A stretch of DNA of 64,000 nt from Lutimaribacter saemankumensis (GCF_900100005.1 NZ_FNEB01000010.1:62001-126000); one strand, 5' to 3'. Counted from the stretch's first letter, positions 47,284 to 56,511 are shown. Notes: generated by a model from the sequence alone, not told the origin. Program-made: numbers and translations.

Positions 47284-48476
47284 AGACGGTAGAACAGCGC
47301 CTTGAGATACCCGCTTTCCGCCAGTTGTGGCATCAGCGGATGGTCCGGTCCGGCAAAGCCTGTGTGGATGATCTGGCCCGCGCGGCCCGCCCGGCCAATC
47401 CCGCGGGTGCAGGCCGTGCGGAACTTGGACAGGTCCGCGGCGTGCGAGCATGAACAAAGCCCCAGGTATCCGCCCGGCGCCACCAGCGGCGCGGCCAGCC
47501 GCGCGATGCGCTCATACGCGCGCAGACCGGCCTCGAGCGCCTGTTTCGACGGGGCGAATGCCGGCGGGTCGCAGATCACAACGTCGAACTGCGCGCCTTC
47601 GTCGCCCAAGGCGGTCAGCATGTCGAAGGCATCGCCCCGTCGCGTTTCGAACCGGTCGGCCATGCCGCCGGCCTGCGCACCTGCGCGCGCCAGTTCCAGC
47701 GCCGGTTCCGAGCCGTCGACCGACAGAGCATGCGCCGCGCCCCCCGCAAGGCACGCCAGCGCAAAGCCACCGACATGGGAAAACACGTCCAGCACCCGCG
47801 CACCGTTTGCAAGGCGGGCGGCAAAGGCGTGGTTCGGGCGCTGATCGAAAAACAGGCCCGTCTTCTGGCCCCCGGTCAGGTCGGCCATGTAGGTCGCACC
47901 GTTCATCGGGACGGGCACCGGCGCATCCGGCGCGGCACCGCGCAGAACGGCGCTGTCTTCGTCCAACCCTTCAAGCGTGCGCGCCCGGCCGCTTGCGTTC
48001 TTCAGAACGTTCGCCACGCCCGTCACGTCCACCAGCGCATCGGCCAGCTCGTCCAGCAGAAGCTCGGCCCAGGCCGCGTTGGGCTGGATCACCGCCGTGT
48101 CGCCAAAGCGGTCGATCACGACACCGGGCAGCCCGTCGGCCTCGGCGTGGATCAGGCGATAGAACGGCGCATCATAAAGCCTTGCCCGCATCTCCAGCGC
48201 ACGGGTCAAACGGTCGGCCAGCCAAGCCTTATCGATCCGCGCGGTCATGTCGCGATCGAGAACGCGGGCAAAGATGCGCGAATTCGGGTTGACCGCCACC
48301 AGGGCCAGCGCGTTGCGCTCGGCATCTTCCAGAACGGCGATGCTGCCGGGCTGCAGGGCCTTGGTGCGGCGGTCGGTGACCAGTTCGTTGTCGAACACCC
48401 AGGGCGCCCCGTGCCGTACGGCGCGGGCATTGGCCTTTGGTTTCAGGCGGACAACAGGAAAAGAGGACGGCGTCAT
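47280..48476 (-). CDS. rlmI: RlmI-like class I rRNA cytosine methyltransferase
   Basis: SAM-dependent 23S rRNA m5C methyltransferase type, 398 residues. An N-terminal PUA domain (VVRLKPKANARAVRHGAPWVFDNE) is followed by the EEHEA-like region and a Rossmann core. The core has GQKTGLFFDQRPNH, DVFSHVGGFALACLAGG, VICDPPAFAPSK and LCSCSHAADLS with the catalytic Cys. Length and order fit RlmI, though the exact target base is assumed. The start codon lies in the loop of a strong hairpin (48461-48487), and its ribosome-binding AGAGGA is in the stem. The PIN gene overlaps its 3' end. Confidence 0.85.
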   Translation of the reverse strand: MTPSSFPVVRLKPKANARAVRHGAPWVFDNELVTDRRTKALQPGSIAVLEDAERNALALVAVNPNSRIFARVLDRDMTARIDKAWLADRLTRALEMRARLYDAPFYRLIHAEADGLPGVVIDRFGDTAVIQPNAAWAELLLDELADALVDVTGVANVLKNASGRARTLEGLDEDSAVLRGAAPDAPVPVPMNGATYMADLTGGQKTGLFFDQRPNHAFAARLANGARVLDVFSHVGGFALACLAGGAAHALSVDGSEPALELARAGAQAGGMADRFETRRGDAFDMLTALGDEGAQFDVVICDPPAFAPSKQALEAGLRAYERIARLAAPLVAPGGYLGLCSCSHAADLSKFRTACTRGIGRAGRAGQIIHTGFAGPDHPLMPQLAESGYLKALFYRL

Positions 48477-48487
48477 GCCGTCCTCTT
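48461..48487 (-). terminator. 11-bp hairpin enclosing the RlmI start codon; terminator of the lipoprotein gene
   Basis: AAGAGGACGGC and GCCGTCCTCTT pair perfectly (48461-48471 with 48477-48487). On the minus strand the five-base loop is ATGAC, containing the RlmI start codon. The stem is followed by TTCC (TCTTTTCC in all). It can terminate transcription from the upstream lipoprotein gene and would hide the RlmI ribosome-binding site. Confidence 0.65.
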
Positions 48488-48513
48488 ACTCATCTTCGAA
48501 AGCGGGGGAAAGA

Positions 48514-49170
48514 TCAGACTGCGTTGTCGTCCACACCGGCAACCAGTTGCGCCACGCCCTTCGGTGCCGAGCCGGGATTGTCCAGTTCCATCCGTATCAC
48601 GTTGGCAAGATGCTGGGTGATACGGACCTTCTGCGTGATACCCTTTTGTTCGGCTTCGATCGCCCGCGACCCGCCAAAGCCCTTGAGATCGGCCCTGATT
48701 TCGCGCGGGGGCATGATCGCGATGCCTGTTTCGGGGTCGCGCAGGATCAGTTCGAACCGGATCGAGTGCACGCCGCCAATGGTGTAGCGGGTCTTTTCCG
48801 TCAGCGCGTGAAACCGTTTGACGACGATTTCGGCCGTCACGGGCAGCGCACCGGACATGTCGGCGGTGGCCCGCGACAGGCTTTCGTCGAAGATCGCGGC
48901 GATCTGCTGATGACGGTCGCCCAGCGGATCCTCGCGCCAGACGATATCGCCCATCGGGTAATAGCTGTTGGCCTCGCTCACCTTCAGCGAACGCGGCACC
49001 TTGACCACGTAGGACTGAACCGAAATCGACCGCACGGCAGCCGAGGGCGCATCATCTGCAAGGGCCGACGCACTTTCCAGCGGCGCGTTTCGCGTGGCCG
49101 TGTCAATCGACGCGCAGGCGGTCACGCCTAAACCAAGGGCAAGGGCGACCAAAATCCGAACTGTTTTCAT
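48514..49170 (-). CDS. Predicted lipoprotein, conserved hypothetical
   Basis: 218 residues with signal peptide and lipobox MKTVRILVALALGLGVTAC (Cys 19). The mature part has a Ser/Ala-rich linker and then a compact domain with YVVKVPRSLKVSEANSYYPMGDIVWREDP, cut at SEANSYYP, and VTAEIVVKRFHALTEKTRYTIGG. This pattern is seen in Rhodobacterales lipoproteins of unknown role (DUF6778-like, from memory). The C-terminus is KGVAQLVAGVDDNAV. AGGAGG lies upstream of the ATG. A terminator-like hairpin follows. It is divergent from edd. Confidence 0.7.
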   Translation of the reverse strand: MKTVRILVALALGLGVTACASIDTATRNAPLESASALADDAPSAAVRSISVQSYVVKVPRSLKVSEANSYYPMGDIVWREDPLGDRHQQIAAIFDESLSRATADMSGALPVTAEIVVKRFHALTEKTRYTIGGVHSIRFELILRDPETGIAIMPPREIRADLKGFGGSRAIEAEQKGITQKVRITQHLANVIRMELDNPGSAPKGVAQLVAGVDDNAV

Positions 49171-49356
49171 ACCGAACCTCCTGGAGGCACACTGCCCCCG
49201 TCATTTCGGTAACTTTTGATTAGACTTTGGGGCAAAACTTGGACCGAACCCGTACGATTAAGGGGTGTTCGGCGGGCGCTCGCGTGGCCGCGGGCGGATG
49301 GTTGCGGCGTTATCGCTAACGGCGTATAGCTGGGCGCAGCAGCCAATGGGGGATGC

Positions 49357-51162
49357 ATGGCACTCAACGACACAGTGGCGCGGGTGACCGACCGGATACG
49401 CACCCGCAGCAGGAAATCCCGCGACGCGTACCTGGTGCGGATGCGCAAGGCCGGCGAGGATGGCCCGCAGCGCGCACATCTGAGCTGTTCGAACCAGGCC
49501 CACGCCTATGCCGCGACGGGCCCGGACCAGCAGGCGCTGGCCACGGGCCGCGCCCCGCATATCGGTATCGTAACCGCTTATAATGACATGCTTTCCGCGC
49601 ATCAGCCGTTCGAACGGTTCCCAGACGTGATCCGTCGGGCCGCGCGCGACGCGGGCGGGACCGCGCAGGTGGCGGGCGGTGTTCCCGCCATGTGCGACGG
49701 CGTCACCCAAAGCCAGCCGGGAATGGAACTGTCGCTGTTCTCGCGCGATGTGATCGCGCTGGCGGCGGGCGTGGCGCTCAGCCACAACACCTTCGATGCG
49801 GCAGTGTATCTGGGTGTCTGCGACAAGATCGTGCCGGGCCTCGTGATCGCGGCGGCCACCTTCGGGCATGTGCCGGGCGTCTTCATGCCCGCGGGCCCGA
49901 TGACGAGCGGCCTGCCGAACGACGAAAAGGCCAAGGTGCGCCAGCAATTCGCCGCGGGCGAGGTCGACCGCGCCGCCCTGATGGAAGCGGAAATGGCCAG
50001 CTATCACGGCCCGGGCACCTGCACCTTCTACGGCACGGCAAATTCCAACCAGATGCTGATGGAGCTGATGGGGCTGCACCTGCCCGGCGCGAGTTTCATC
50101 AACCCCAACACCCCGCTGCGCGATGCGCTGACGCGGGCCGGGACGGAACGCGCCCTGGCGATCACCGCGCTGGGGAACGACTACACCCCCGTCTGCGACG
50201 TCCTTGACGAACGTGCCTTCGTCAACGGGATCGTCGGGCTGATGTCGACGGGCGGGTCGACCAATTTGGTCATTCACCTGCCCGCGATGGCGCGTGCCGC
50301 AGGCATCATGCTGGAGCCGCAGGATTTTTCCGACCTTTCGGCCGTCACGCCGCTGCTGGCGCGGATCTATCCCAACAGCCTTGCGGATGTGAACCATTTC
50401 CACGCCGCGGGGGGCTTGGGCTATCTCATCGCGCAATTGCTGGATGCCGGGCTGCTGCACGAGGACGTGCAGACCGTCGCAGGCCCCGGACTGTCGCGCT
50501 ATACATCCGAACCTGTGCTGGAGGGTGACCGCGTCACCTGGCGGCCCGGCAGCGACCGGACGCTCAACGACAAGATCCTGCGCCCGGCGGGCGACCCGTT
50601 CCAGCCAACCGGCGGGCTGACGCACCTGTCGGGCAACCTTGGCGAGGCGATCATCAAGACCTCGGCGATATCGGACGACGCCCATGTGATCGAGGCCCCG
50701 GCCCGCGTGTTCGACACCCAGGAGGCGGTCAAGGACGCCTTCCAGAACGGCGAACTTGACCGCGATGTGATCGTCGTCGTCCGGTTCCAGGGGCCGCGCG
50801 CCAACGGTATGCCCGAACTGCACGGCCTGATGCCGCCGCTTGGCGTGCTGCAGGGGCGCGGGCACAAGGTGGCGCTGGTCACCGATGGCCGGATGTCCGG
50901 GGCCAGCGGCAAGGTGCCCTCTGCCATCCACGTCACACCCGAGGCTGCGGTCGGCGGCCCGCTGGCGCGTCTGGCCGATGGCGACATTCTGCGGCTCGAT
51001 GCCCGCGCGGGCACGCTTGCGGTTCTGACCGAAGAGGCGCTGGACCGCGTGCCCGTCACCCCCGACCTCTCCGGCAACAGCCACGGTGTCGGGCGCGAAC
51101 TGTTCGAGCTGTTCCGCCAGAGCGTCGGCGCGGCAAGCAGCGGCGCCGGTGTCGTGGTATGA
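49357..51162 (+). CDS. edd: 6-Phosphogluconate dehydratase
   Basis: First committed enzyme of the Entner-Doudoroff pathway: 6-phosphogluconate to KDPG, using a [4Fe-4S] cluster. Conserved cysteines lie in [31 protein letters not shown] and [32 protein letters not shown] and [23 protein letters not shown] are typical IlvD/Edd motifs. The 601-residue length is normal. GGGGGA precedes the ATG. A small dyad (CGTTA-TCGC-TAACG, 49308-49321) lies in its upstream region and could be an operator. It overlaps eda by ATGA. Confidence 0.95.
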   Translation: MALNDTVARVTDRIRTRSRKSRDAYLVRMRKAGEDGPQRAHLSCSNQAHAYAATGPDQQALATGRAPHIGIVTAYNDMLSAHQPFERFPDVIRRAARDAGGTAQVAGGVPAMCDGVTQSQPGMELSLFSRDVIALAAGVALSHNTFDAAVYLGVCDKIVPGLVIAAATFGHVPGVFMPAGPMTSGLPNDEKAKVRQQFAAGEVDRAALMEAEMASYHGPGTCTFYGTANSNQMLMELMGLHLPGASFINPNTPLRDALTRAGTERALAITALGNDYTPVCDVLDERAFVNGIVGLMSTGGSTNLVIHLPAMARAAGIMLEPQDFSDLSAVTPLLARIYPNSLADVNHFHAAGGLGYLIAQLLDAGLLHEDVQTVAGPGLSRYTSEPVLEGDRVTWRPGSDRTLNDKILRPAGDPFQPTGGLTHLSGNLGEAIIKTSAISDDAHVIEAPARVFDTQEAVKDAFQNGELDRDVIVVVRFQGPRANGMPELHGLMPPLGVLQGRGHKVALVTDGRMSGASGKVPSAIHVTPEAAVGGPLARLADGDILRLDARAGTLAVLTEEALDRVPVTPDLSGNSHGVGRELFELFRQSVGAASSGAGVVV

Positions 51163-51800
51163 CGATGACGCCTCTTGAAATCAGCCGCTTCACCGAAACC
51201 CTGTGCCGCAAGGCCCCGGTGATCCCGGTTCTGGTGATCGAGGACGCGGCCCATGCCGCGCCCCTGGCCGAGGCGCTGATCGCGGGCGGTCTGCCGGTGC
51301 TCGAAGTCACCTTGCGCACGCCGGCGGCGCTGGATGCGATCGCGGCGATGTCGGGGGTTCCGGGCGGGATCGTCGGCGCCGGCACGGTGCTGACCCCCGA
51401 TGACGTCAGGGCCGCACAGGACGCAGGCGCGCAATTCGCCGTTTCGCCTGGTGCGACCGACCGGCTGCTGGATGCGTGCGAGGCCGCGGGGCTGCCGATC
51501 CTGCCCGGCGCCGCCACCGCGAGCGAGGCGATGCGCCTGCTGGAGCGTGGCTACGGCGTCCAGAAATTCTTTCCGGCCTCGGCCATTGGGGGCGCACCGG
51601 CGCTGAAGGCCCTGGGCGGACCGCTGCCGCAGGTGCGGTTCTGCCCCACGGGCGGGATCGACACAGCCAACGCGGCCGACTACCTCGCACTGGACAATGT
51701 CCTGTGCGTCGGCGGCAGCTGGGTTGCGCCCCGTGAGCTTGTCCAGAAAGGCGAATGGGCGGCGATCACAGGTTTGGCGCGGCAGGCCGCAGCACTTTAG
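51159..51800 (+). CDS. eda: KDPG aldolase (2-dehydro-3-deoxy-6-phosphogluconate aldolase)
   Basis: Cleaves KDPG to pyruvate and glyceraldehyde-3-phosphate, completing the Entner-Doudoroff pathway. In 213 residues: [39 protein letters not shown] with the catalytic Glu, [14 protein letters not shown] and the Schiff-base Lys in [13 protein letters not shown]. Phosphate-binding [18 protein letters not shown] follows. The start overlaps the edd stop, so translation is coupled. Some family members also act on related keto-acids. Confidence 0.95.
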   Translation: MTMTPLEISRFTETLCRKAPVIPVLVIEDAAHAAPLAEALIAGGLPVLEVTLRTPAALDAIAAMSGVPGGIVGAGTVLTPDDVRAAQDAGAQFAVSPGATDRLLDACEAAGLPILPGAATASEAMRLLERGYGVQKFFPASAIGGAPALKALGGPLPQVRFCPTGGIDTANAADYLALDNVLCVGGSWVAPRELVQKGEWAAITGLARQAAAL

Positions 51801-51813
51801 CGGCCCGGCCCGG

Positions 51814-52092
51814 TCAGCCCTCGCCGCGCGGACGGGCCCTTGCGCCGCCCCGCCGGCGCGGCTTGCCCATCTCTTCCAGGCCGGCGCGCATCACCTGCGT
51901 CATGGGATGGTCCGGCGCATCGCCGCCATACCGCGCGATCAGCGCCTCGAGCGCCGTGCGGCTATCCTGACCCACCGGCAGGCTGAGCGCCCAATCCAGA
52001 AAGATCGTCCGGCATTCCGGCTCGGTGATCCCCTCGATCCGGTAGGATTCGTAAATCAGGCCCTTGGGATCCTGCGCATCACCCTTTTTCAT
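51814..52092 (-). CDS. Conserved hypothetical protein after glnE
   Basis: 92 residues with no signal peptide or membrane helix. The core [31 protein letters not shown], cut at EGITEPEC, and [26 protein letters not shown] looks like a small folded domain. The tail [17 protein letters not shown] is very basic. I do not recognise a function. The ATG overlaps the glnE TGA, with a GTG three bases earlier, so it is translated from the glnE message. It converges on eda. Confidence 0.7.
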   Translation of the reverse strand: MKKGDAQDPKGLIYESYRIEGITEPECRTIFLDWALSLPVGQDSRTALEALIARYGGDAPDHPMTQVMRAGLEEMGKPRRRGGARARPRGEG

Positions 52093-54884
52093 CACCCTGC
52101 CCCTTTCGGCATTCGCTCCAGCACCGCGTCGATCACCGCGCCTGCGCGTTCGGCCACCCCGGCCAACTCCCGCTCAAGCGCGGTCAGGCTTTCGGCACCG
52201 GTTTCGCGCAACATCATCGCGCATCCGCCCTCGCCCATGCTTTCGGGGTCGAACGGTTTGTCGCTGAGCAGTTTTGACACGGCCTGCACCTTCCAGCACA
52301 GCCCGTATGCGTCGTTCAACGTGGCGCTTTCGTCATCCTGCAGCCATCCGATGCGCTGCCCGGCTGCCAGGCCCGCTTCGATTGACCGGTCGGTCGCCCC
52401 GGCCAGCAAGGCCGCCGCCTGCGCCGTCAGTTCCACATCCTGCAGCCGCCCCGGCCCCAGCTTGGCATCCCAAGGCCCTGCGGGATGCTTCGCCGCGGCG
52501 ATGCGCGCGCGCATCTCGCGCACTTCCTGCAGAACCTTGGCCGCATCCTGCTGCGCGCCCAGAACGGCGCAGCGCACCGCCTCGACATCGGCGGAAACCC
52601 CCGGATCGCCCGCAACCGCGCGGGCACGTGTCAGGGCAAGGTGCTCCCATACCCAGGCTTCGTCCTTCTGGTAGCTTTCGAAGGATGCCAGCGAGGTCGC
52701 CACCGGCCCCTGCGTGCCCGACGGGCGCAGCCGCATGTCGATCTCGTAAAGCCGCCCCTCGCTCATCAAGGCGGTGACGGCGGTCACCATCGCCTGGGTC
52801 AGCCGCGCGTAATAGGCGCGCGCCGCCAGCGGCCTGCGGCCTTCGGAGGCCTCGATACCCGCCGCATCGTAAATCACGATCAGATCCAGATCCGAGGACG
52901 CATTGAGCCGCGCCGCCCCAAGCGACCCCATGCCCAGCACCATCGCCCCGCGTCCCGGAGGCGGGCCGTGCTTGGTGGCGAATTGCGTGGTGACGGCAGG
53001 ATAAAGCGCGGCCAGGCACGCCTCGGCCAGATCGGCATATTGCGCGCCGGCCTGCCCCGCGTCGATCAGGCCGCGCAGGTGGTGCACACCGATGCGGAAA
53101 TGCCATTCTTTGGCCCAGCGCCGCGCAAGATCGAGCTTGCGTTCGTAATCGTCCTCGTCAGCGATCCGCGCCGCCAGCTCGTCGCGCAGCGCGGCCATGC
53201 CCGGCCAGTCGCTGAAGAAATCGCCGCCGATCACCGCATCGAACACGCCCGAATTGCGCGACAGATGCGCCGCCAGCGCGGGCGAGGTGCCAACGATGTC
53301 CAGCAACAGGTCGATCAACTGCGGATTGGCTTCGAACAGCGACAAAAGCTGCACACCCGCGGGCAGGCCTGCCAGGAACCCGTCCAGGGCCAAAAGCGCT
53401 TCGTCCGGCCGTGCGGCCCCCGCGAGGCGGCCCAGCAACTCGGGCTTGAGCCGCTCGAAGATTTCCACCGCGCGGGCCGAGCGCAGGGCGGGATAGCTGC
53501 GCCAGCGGGCGATGATCTCGGGGTTGAATTCATGCTGCACTGCGGGTTCCGCCGGCCCGCCCGCGTCGGGGGCGAAAAAGCTTTCGGTCAGCTCGTGCAC
53601 CTCGGTCAGGCGGCGGTGCAGGTCGGCCTTCAACTCGTCCAGGTCACGCCCGGTGAAACAGGCAAGCCGCTGAAAGCCCGCGTCGGAATTCGGCAGGTCG
53701 TGGGTTTGCGCGTCGCGGACCATCTGCAAGCGGTGTTCGACCTCGCGATGGGCGACGTAGTGATCGGCCAGGATGTCGGCGGCGTCCTGCGGTATCCAGT
53801 CCTTCTGCGCCAGCACCCGCAACCCGTCGAGCGTGCCGCGCACCCTCAGATCGGGATCGCGCCCGCCGGCGATAAGCTGCCGGGTCTGGGTGAAGAACTC
53901 GATCTCGCGGATGCCGCCACGGCCCAGTTTCATGTTATGTCCCGGCAGCGTGATCGGCCCGCCCAGCCCCTTGTGTTCGCGGATGCGCAGCCGCATGTCG
54001 TGCGCGTCCTGGATGGCGGCGAAATCGAGGTGCTTGCGAAAGACGAAGGGCGTCAGGGTTTTCAGAAACCGCTCGCCCGCCGCGATGTCGCCTGCGCAGG
54101 CGCGCGCCTTGATATAGGCGGCGCGCTCCCAGGTGCGGCCAAGGCTTTCATAGTATGTTTCGGCAGCCGCCATCGCCATGCAGACCGGCGTGACCGACGG
54201 GTCCGGGCGCAGCCGCAGATCGGTGCGGAACACATAGCCGTCCGCCGTCATATCGCTGAGCAACGCCGCCATCTTTCGGGTGGCACGGACGAAACTGGCA
54301 CGCGCCTCGTGCCAGTCGTCGGGATCGAACCGGGTTTCGTCGAACAGGCAGATCAGGTCGATATCCGAGCTGTAGTTCAACTCGCCCGCGCCCATCTTTC
54401 CCATTGCCAGCGCCACCATGCCGCCGGCGCGTTCGATGTCGTCCCCGGTCGCGCCCGGCAGCTTGCCGCGGCGGATCTCGTTGCCGACCGTGGCCCGCAG
54501 CGCGGTATGCGTCGCCAGATCCGCAAAGCGCGTCAACGCGCCCGTGACCTGCAACAGCGGCCAGACCCCGGCAAGGTCGGCCAGCCCGGTCAACAGCGCC
54601 ACGCGCCGCTTGGCCTGCCGCAGCACCTTTGGCAGAGCGTCCGGCGCGGCGGCATCCACGTCCTTCAGAACGGTCTCGAACGCAGCTTCGGGATCGTCCA
54701 GTGCCGCGGGCAGCCAGTTGGCCTCTTTCTCGGTCAGGGTCAGCAGGTAGGGCGAACAGCCCCCCGCCCCTTCGATCAGCCGCGCCACGTCACCGGTCAG
54801 CGACGGCACGGCGGCGCGCGCCTCGGCGCCCCGGTCGGGATCATAGGCAACAGGCAGGCGGGTGATGCGGGATGCGAAACTCAT
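52092..54884 (-). CDS. glnE: Glutamine synthetase adenylyltransferase/deadenylase GlnE
   Basis: Bifunctional enzyme that inactivates (AMP addition) and reactivates glutamine synthetase in response to PII. Two nucleotidyltransferase domains are visible in 930 residues. The first has MGKMGAGELNYSSDIDLICLFD and the second MGSLGAARLNASSDLDLIVIYD, each with paired Asp ligands. Each is followed by a helical regulatory part (RMRP-type MRLRPSGTQGPVATSL). I use the ATG at 54884. It is divergent from the YbaK gene over a 105-base gap with a CCGCGCGGT pair. Confidence 0.95.
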   Translation of the reverse strand: MSFASRITRLPVAYDPDRGAEARAAVPSLTGDVARLIEGAGGCSPYLLTLTEKEANWLPAALDDPEAAFETVLKDVDAAAPDALPKVLRQAKRRVALLTGLADLAGVWPLLQVTGALTRFADLATHTALRATVGNEIRRGKLPGATGDDIERAGGMVALAMGKMGAGELNYSSDIDLICLFDETRFDPDDWHEARASFVRATRKMAALLSDMTADGYVFRTDLRLRPDPSVTPVCMAMAAAETYYESLGRTWERAAYIKARACAGDIAAGERFLKTLTPFVFRKHLDFAAIQDAHDMRLRIREHKGLGGPITLPGHNMKLGRGGIREIEFFTQTRQLIAGGRDPDLRVRGTLDGLRVLAQKDWIPQDAADILADHYVAHREVEHRLQMVRDAQTHDLPNSDAGFQRLACFTGRDLDELKADLHRRLTEVHELTESFFAPDAGGPAEPAVQHEFNPEIIARWRSYPALRSARAVEIFERLKPELLGRLAGAARPDEALLALDGFLAGLPAGVQLLSLFEANPQLIDLLLDIVGTSPALAAHLSRNSGVFDAVIGGDFFSDWPGMAALRDELAARIADEDDYERKLDLARRWAKEWHFRIGVHHLRGLIDAGQAGAQYADLAEACLAALYPAVTTQFATKHGPPPGRGAMVLGMGSLGAARLNASSDLDLIVIYDAAGIEASEGRRPLAARAYYARLTQAMVTAVTALMSEGRLYEIDMRLRPSGTQGPVATSLASFESYQKDEAWVWEHLALTRARAVAGDPGVSADVEAVRCAVLGAQQDAAKVLQEVREMRARIAAAKHPAGPWDAKLGPGRLQDVELTAQAAALLAGATDRSIEAGLAAGQRIGWLQDDESATLNDAYGLCWKVQAVSKLLSDKPFDPESMGEGGCAMMLRETGAESLTALERELAGVAERAGAVIDAVLERMPKGAG

Positions 54885-54938
54885 GGCGCAAGATTGGTCA
54901 CGCCGCGCGCGCGGATGCAAGAGAGGCAGATTGCGAAA

Positions 54939-54968
54939 CCGCGCGGTTTTGGGCAATCTCCGCGCGGT
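54939..54968. repeat. 21-bp-phased CCGCGCGGT pair (copy 3)
   Basis: CCGCGCGGT at 54939-54947 and at 54960-54968, starts 21 bases apart. It lies in the divergent glnE/ybaK promoter gap, 22 bases before the YbaK ATG and about 55 bases from the glnE start. It has the same arrangement as at 16084 and 25915. Confidence 0.55.
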
Positions 54969-54989
54969 TGTGAAGGAAAGGTATCAGGC

Positions 54990-55457
54990 ATGAGCAAGAG
55001 CATGGCCCGCGTGCGCCGCGCGCTGGAAGACGCGGGCATCACCCCCGACATACGCGAGACTGACGGCGCGCGCACCGCGCAAGAGGCGGCGGATGCCGTG
55101 GGCTGTGGTCTGGACCAGATCGTGAAGTCGATCATTTTCCAGGGCCATGACAGCGGACAGTGCCTTTTGTTCCTGACCGCCGGCGGCAACCAGGTGGATG
55201 CGGCCAAGGCCTCGGCACTGGCGGGTGAGGCGCTGGACCGCGCCGACGCGGCGGCGGTGCGGGCGCAGACGGGTTTCGCCATCGGCGGCGTCAGCCCCGT
55301 GGGACATCTGAACCCGATCCGCGCCTGGGCCGATCCGCGCCTGCTGGAATTCGATGAAATCTGGGCCGCGGCGGGCACACCACGCCATGTCTTTCCGCTG
55401 AAATCCGCGGATCTGGCGCGACTGAGCGACGCGCAAGTGGCTGATTTTACGACCTGA
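54990..55457 (+). CDS. YbaK/EbsC-family aminoacyl-tRNA deacylase
   Basis: 155-residue single-domain protein of the prolyl-tRNA editing superfamily, which hydrolyses mischarged aminoacyl-tRNA (Cys-tRNA-Pro in YbaK). Family features are ARTAQEAADAVGCGLDQIVKSIIF with the conserved Lys, FLTAGGNQVDAAKASALAG and TGFAIGGVSPVGHLNPI. The GGVSPVGH segment forms part of the substrate pocket. Substrate preference within the family cannot be fixed. It is divergent from glnE. Confidence 0.88.
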   Translation: MSKSMARVRRALEDAGITPDIRETDGARTAQEAADAVGCGLDQIVKSIIFQGHDSGQCLLFLTAGGNQVDAAKASALAGEALDRADAAAVRAQTGFAIGGVSPVGHLNPIRAWADPRLLEFDEIWAAAGTPRHVFPLKSADLARLSDAQVADFTT

Positions 55458-55466
55458 TCCAAAATA

Positions 55467-55544
55467 ATGTAAAAAACTTTCACATCTACCCTTGTCGGCA
55501 TGCGGCACCCTTCCCATCTTGTGTAATGTGAAAGGCATTCACAT
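55467..55544 (+). promoter_or_regulatory. Two 19-bp operator-like dyads before the DUF2852 gene
   Basis: ATGTAAA-N5-TTCACAT (55467-55485) and ATGTGAA-N5-TTCACAT (55526-55544) match the same inverted-repeat consensus; the second is perfect. Their centres are 59 bases apart. The second ends 19 bases before the DUF2852 ATG. Two ordered copies suggest a dedicated dimeric regulator, not identified here. Confidence 0.6.
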
Positions 55545-55563
55545 CGCATCAACGGAGAGAGAC

Positions 55564-55995
55564 ATGACACCCGCCGCAACCTTCAATGACACGCATTCCC
55601 GGCCCGCTGGCTGGTTCTCGCGTGCCGAAGCCTGGCTCGACGCCCGTGGAAAGGGCGCCTGGATCGCCGCAATGGTCCTCGGCTTCATCTTTTTCTGGCC
55701 CGTGGGCCTTGCCCTTCTTGCCTACATGATCTGGAGCAAACGCATGTTCGGAAAATCCTGTTCCCACCGCCGCAACCATATGGCCCGCCATGCCTATGGC
55801 GCGATGAAGCCCAGCGGCAACACCGCGTTCGACGCCTACAAGGCCGACACGCTGCGCCGCCTGGAAGAAGAGCAGGAGCAGTTCGAAACCTTCCTGCAGC
55901 GCCTGCGCGAAGCCAAGGACAAGGCCGAGTTCGACGAGTTCATGGAAGATCGCGCCCGCGAGGCCCGCGCCCCGCGTGAAGACGAAGACGCCTGA
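55564..55995 (+). CDS. DUF2852-family membrane protein
   Basis: 143 residues. One strongly hydrophobic helix (GAWIAAMVLGFIFFWPVGLALLAYMIW at about 32-58) is followed by a basic cytoplasmic stretch. A long charged helix comes next (ADTLRRLEEEQEQFETFLQRLREAKDKAEFDEFMEDR in two parts), probably a coiled coil. This is the DUF2852 layout. No role is known; a link to envelope stress is plausible but unproven. A GGAGAGAGAC ribosome-binding region precedes the ATG. Two dyads upstream suggest specific regulation. A GC-rich hairpin follows. Confidence 0.8.
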   Translation: MTPAATFNDTHSRPAGWFSRAEAWLDARGKGAWIAAMVLGFIFFWPVGLALLAYMIWSKRMFGKSCSHRRNHMARHAYGAMKPSGNTAFDAYKADTLRRLEEEQEQFETFLQRLREAKDKAEFDEFMEDRAREARAPREDEDA

Positions 55996-56019
55996 CCGGC
56001 AAACGATCGGTCCCCCCTG

Positions 56020-56042
56020 CCGGCCCGCCCCTTGCGGGCCGG
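56020..56042 (+). terminator. GC-rich hairpin after the DUF2852 gene
   Basis: CCGGCCCGC (56020-56028) pairs with GCGGGCCGG (56034-56042), five-base loop, followed by only TT then C. The stem is strong but the T-run poor, so the terminator call is moderate. Confidence 0.5.
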
Positions 56043-56067
56043 TTCCCCGTGTTCCAGAAAGCCGACC

Positions 56068-56511
56068 ATGACCTACACCGCCCTTCCCGACCCGCAGCTA
56101 CAGCCGGAGTTCTATTCGGACGTGCCGATGAAACGGCTGCTGGCCTTCGTCATCGACACGCTGATCATTCTTGCGGTCTGTGTGGCGATTCTACCGTTTA
56201 CGGCGTTCACGGGCCTGTTCTTTTTCCCGTTCCTGATGCTTGTCGTCGGGTTTGCCTACCGGGTCATCACCATCGCCAACCGCTCGGCCACGTGGGGCAT
56301 GCGGCTGATGTCGATCGAGTTCCGCACACATGACGGGCGCGCTTTCGACCTGGGCACCGCGGTTCTGCATACGTTGGGATTTACCGTATCGATGGGCGTT
56401 TTCGTGGCTCAGGCGGCGTCGATCGTGATGATGCTGACCTCGGAGCGGGGCCAGGGATTGACGGACATGGTTCTGGGCAGCGTCGCGCTGAACCGTCAGG
56501 CCCGGCGCTAA
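56068..56511 (+). CDS. RDD-family membrane protein
   Basis: 147-residue membrane protein with the RDD signature: Arg in MKRLLAFVIDTLIILAV and Asp in the same helix, with a further helix FFFPFLMLVVGFAYRVITIA. The conserved SATWGMRLMSIEFRTHDG lies between helices, and the last helix is FGVF-like VSMGVFVAQAASIVMMLTS. RDD proteins have been tied to transport in a few cases, but generally the role is unknown. The ATG at 56068 begins MTYTALPDP. bpt follows 77 bases downstream. Confidence 0.82.
   Translation: MTYTALPDPQLQPEFYSDVPMKRLLAFVIDTLIILAVCVAILPFTAFTGLFFFPFLMLVVGFAYRVITIANRSATWGMRLMSIEFRTHDGRAFDLGTAVLHTLGFTVSMGVFVAQAASIVMMLTSERGQGLTDMVLGSVALNRQARR

Noticed and set aside
55526-55544. CRP/FNR-type binding site
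   Set aside because: The half sites TGTGA/TCACA are seven bases apart instead of six, and the paired copy keeps that same spacing, so a different regulator is more likely.
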